Part shown: positions 13,193 through 14,929 of the stretch, piece by piece
How positions within the stretch are numbered: position 1 is the first letter of the stretch
How the letters are laid out: each line of letters opens with the position of its first letter
DNA from: a bacterium
GTDB lineage: Bacteria; Planctomycetota; UBA11346
Length of the DNA: 14,929 bases
Reading direction: 5' to 3'
Assembly (NCBI GenBank): GCA_020049615.1
Contig: JAIFKN010000283.1
Location: 1-14,929 of the forward strand
Program-made: the position numbers and the translations under genes
Notes under the pieces: generated by a model
The model's input: the letters and a program-made list of their open reading frames with translations, nothing else
Told to the model about the DNA's origin: nothing
Databases searched by the model: none

Positions 13193-14809
13193 TCAGCCGC
13201 AGCGCAGGACCTTGCGGCCTCCCGCCCAGCGCAATTCCACCTCCACCGGCACATCGCCGTCGACGGTGACGCGCGGCTCGTCGGTGGTGCTGGCGCGGGC
13301 GGCGCAGGACAGGCGCAGGGTGCCCTTGGTGCCGAAGGGATAGCGCTCGACGCCGAAGGCTTCGCTCAGGCGGACATCCCACACCAGGCGGCCGGCGGGA
13401 ACATCGGGGCGCAGGCCGAAGACGTACTCGAACAGCACGGCGGTGGGCACCAGGCCGGTCCAGCCGACGAAGTCCTTGGTCGAGTGGAAGTCGCTCTGCG
13501 CGCCGACCGATTCAGGGGCGTAGTTCTCCCAGAGCGTGCCGGTGCTGACGAATCCCGCGACCACCGCATCGAGGTGGTTGCGGCCGATGTCCGCCGCCAG
13601 GTCATCGGCTCCGCTCTGGGTCAGGCCGCGCAGCACCATGTAGTTGGTCGGAGCCCACACGCCGCCCCGCCAATAGCCGCCCCCCGGCTCATAGCCGGCG
13701 CTGTCGGCCGAGATGCTGGGTACGCGATGCGGGCGCTTGAACGCCTTGGGGTCATCGAGGTGGGCGAGGAAGCGCGGGAGGCGCTCAGGTGGGACGACGC
13801 CGGCCAGCAGGGCCCAGTAGGCGCCGACCCCCTTCATCGCCGAGCGTTTCCCCTGGCGGTCGAGGTCGTGGTAGAACCCAGCGTCTTCGTCCCACATGCG
13901 TTCGTTGAGCAGGCGGGTGAGCTGGGCGATCTCCGCCCGGCAGCGGCCGACCTCGGTCTCGCGGCCCAGCACCGTCGCCATGCGCAACAGGAGCTGGTCG
14001 GCGAACACCGCCTGGAGGGTGGTGTCGAGCCAGGTGGCGTGGGCGTGCTCGTAGGTCTCGTGGAAGCCCTCGGGATCATGCGGCCCCTTGTCTGGATAGA
14101 AGCCGGGAAAACGCGGCTGGTTGTCCATGCCGCTCGCCCAGCCGCTGGCCCAGTAGCTGCCGTCGGGCCAGGTGCGGTTCGTGCGCATCCAATCGGTGAA
14201 GGCCATCAGCGGCGGGAAGACCCGCGCCAGCCGGGCGCGGTCGCCGCTGAACAGCCAATATTCCCATTCCGACCATGGCAGGGCGTTGGGTCCGGTGGCG
14301 CTGGGATCGAAGCGCTGGAAGCGGTCCTCGCCGTCGGTCTCGCCGATCTCACGGCAGATGAAGCCGTCGGGGTGCTGCTTGGCGTAGAAATTGTCGCAGG
14401 TGCCCTGGAAGGCCCAGGCGCGCACGCCGTAGCGGCCGAACAGGGCGATGAACGCCGAGTCCCACATGAAGGTGTTGCCGTTGAAGGCTGTTGAGCAGTA
14501 GTCGGAGCAGAAGCGGTTGTCGAGGGTGGCGCGCCGGCGGTTGCGGGCGGCGATCTCCCAGACCTTGTCGTAGCAGGCGATGACCTCGTCATGGCCCTGC
14601 CAGTACGGTCGGGGCAGGCGCCCGCGCATCGCCTCCAGGTCGGGCCATGCTCGACCGCGCGTGCCGACCGGCAACTCCAGCTGGCCGGGCGGATGCTTCT
14701 GGTTCACGTAGGCCCACGGCCACGGCTGGCACAGCCGGGCGCCGAAGGCGTTCTCCAGCGCGAAGCGGTTCTCGACGTAGGTGTGGTAGAAGGGCTGGGC
14801 GTTGGCCAT
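13193..14809 (-). CDS. GH63/trehalase-like (alpha/alpha)6-barrel glycosidase
   Basis: The 538-residue protein has no signal peptide, so it is cytoplasmic. It matches the GH63/GH37-type catalytic barrel (MGH1-type). Landmarks are STAFNGNTFMWDSAFIALFG (106-125), the family's substrate-site entry; YWASGWASGMDNQPRF (219-234), where Asp229 is the likely general acid; YWRGGVWAPTNYMVLRGL (379-396); and GTLWENYAPES (424-434), where Glu428 is the likely general base. FVGWTGLVPTAVLFEYVFGL (447-466) ends the barrel and a short beta segment closes the protein. Bacterial relatives cleave alpha-linked glucose or mannosylglycerate-type substrates; the exact substrate is open. The ATG at 14809 follows the stop of an upstream gene by three bases, so the two are one operon, probably with coupled translation. 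It lies opposite the LacI-ending cluster, with 125 bases between the two stop codons. Confidence 0.83.
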   Translation of the reverse strand: MANAQPFYHTYVENRFALENAFGARLCQPWPWAYVNQKHPPGQLELPVGTRGRAWPDLEAMRGRLPRPYWQGHDEVIACYDKVWEIAARNRRRATLDNRFCSDYCSTAFNGNTFMWDSAFIALFGRYGVRAWAFQGTCDNFYAKQHPDGFICREIGETDGEDRFQRFDPSATGPNALPWSEWEYWLFSGDRARLARVFPPLMAFTDWMRTNRTWPDGSYWASGWASGMDNQPRFPGFYPDKGPHDPEGFHETYEHAHATWLDTTLQAVFADQLLLRMATVLGRETEVGRCRAEIAQLTRLLNERMWDEDAGFYHDLDRQGKRSAMKGVGAYWALLAGVVPPERLPRFLAHLDDPKAFKRPHRVPSISADSAGYEPGGGYWRGGVWAPTNYMVLRGLTQSGADDLAADIGRNHLDAVVAGFVSTGTLWENYAPESVGAQSDFHSTKDFVGWTGLVPTAVLFEYVFGLRPDVPAGRLVWDVRLSEAFGVERYPFGTKGTLRLSCAARASTTDEPRVTVDGDVPVEVELRWAGGRKVLRCG

Positions 14810-14812
14810 GGC

Positions 14813-14929
14813 TCAACGCGGACCAGGGAACACCGGCGCTGCCGCAGGAGCCGTGGCGGCGAAGACCTGCACCTCGGCAAGCTGCATGAGGAACTCCTGC
14901 TTCTTGTCCTTGTCATACGGATACGGGAT
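14813..14929 (-). CDS. C-terminal end of an unidentified protein (cut by window edge)
   Basis: The minus strand carries 38 codons ending in TGA (14813-14815), running in from the right edge. The visible tail is DKDKKQEFLMQLAEVQVFAA followed by an Ala/Pro-rich end. The FLMQLAEVQVF strand resembles the closing strand of F5/8-type (discoidin) sugar-binding domains, where MQLAEIEVF is common, so this may be an exported glycan-active protein. The evidence is too short to be firm. The stop lies three bases upstream of the GH63-type gene, in the same operon. Confidence 0.5.
   Translation of the reverse strand: MPYPYDKDKKQEFLMQLAEVQVFAATAPAAAPVFPGPR

Noticed and set aside
13179..13199. CGGCTG/CAGCCG inverted repeat between the convergent gene ends
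   Set aside because: It has a 6-bp stem with a 9-base loop, overlaps the glycosidase stop codon and has no T-run, so it is not convincing as a terminator.
11787..13382. 531-residue minus-strand frame opposite the LacI gene
   Set aside because: It spans the ends of three supported genes and is dominated by Arg, Gly, His and Ala without domain motifs.
13136..14494. 452-residue plus-strand frame opposite the GH63-type gene
   Set aside because: It is antisense to an enzyme with visible catalytic motifs and shows no family likeness of its own.
1..14929. CRISPR arrays, insertion sequences, rRNA genes or riboswitches
   Set aside because: I saw no regularly spaced repeat array, transposase-like protein, rRNA-like stretch or riboswitch-like leader in the window.

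Overview
The window reads as about 15 kb of a GC-rich bacterial chromosome. A pseudopilin-like protein with an N-terminal GFSLIELLVVV helix and a C-terminal H-X9-DG motif sits among glycoside hydrolases and AraC and LacI regulators. That combination is typical of the PVC superphylum (Planctomycetota, Lentisphaerota and relatives). The phylum assignment is an inference from gene style, not from a marker gene.

Left end (1-640). This looks like the right boundary of an integrated element. It holds the N-terminal 88 codons of a leftward tyrosine integrase, a likely integrase promoter, five exact copies of the 10-mer CCCTAGCCCG in both orientations, the 3' portion of a tRNA-Cys(GCA) gene without a matching 5' half, and a perfect 12-bp hairpin terminator. 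One copy of the 10-mer lies beyond the tRNA fragment, and its 18-bp context is repeated almost exactly on the element side. A simple one-sided element end does not explain this.

641-4920. First comes a short, apparently inactive relative of NodB-type polysaccharide deacetylases. Two ion-channel genes of different families follow, transcribed divergently from a 104-bp gap: a 2-TM potassium channel with a TLGYGD filter and two RCK modules, and a CASTOR/POLLUX-type channel that also carries two RCK-like modules.

4941-14929. This is a carbohydrate-use locus. An AraC regulator is divergent from a large cytoplasmic GHL6-type glycosidase. A tight four-gene cluster follows (8054-13067): a pseudopilin-like protein, a small exported beta-rich protein, an exported clan GH-A hydrolase whose N-terminal domain is a paralogue of that small protein, and a LacI regulator. 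Convergent to it are a cytoplasmic GH63/trehalase-type glycosidase and, 3 bases upstream of it, the last 38 codons of another gene. The likely logic is that an exported enzyme cuts a glycan outside the cytoplasm, two cytoplasmic glycosidases finish the oligosaccharides, and two regulators report sugar availability. The substrate cannot be read from the sequence. The most novel-looking item is the paired beta-domain, present both alone and fused.
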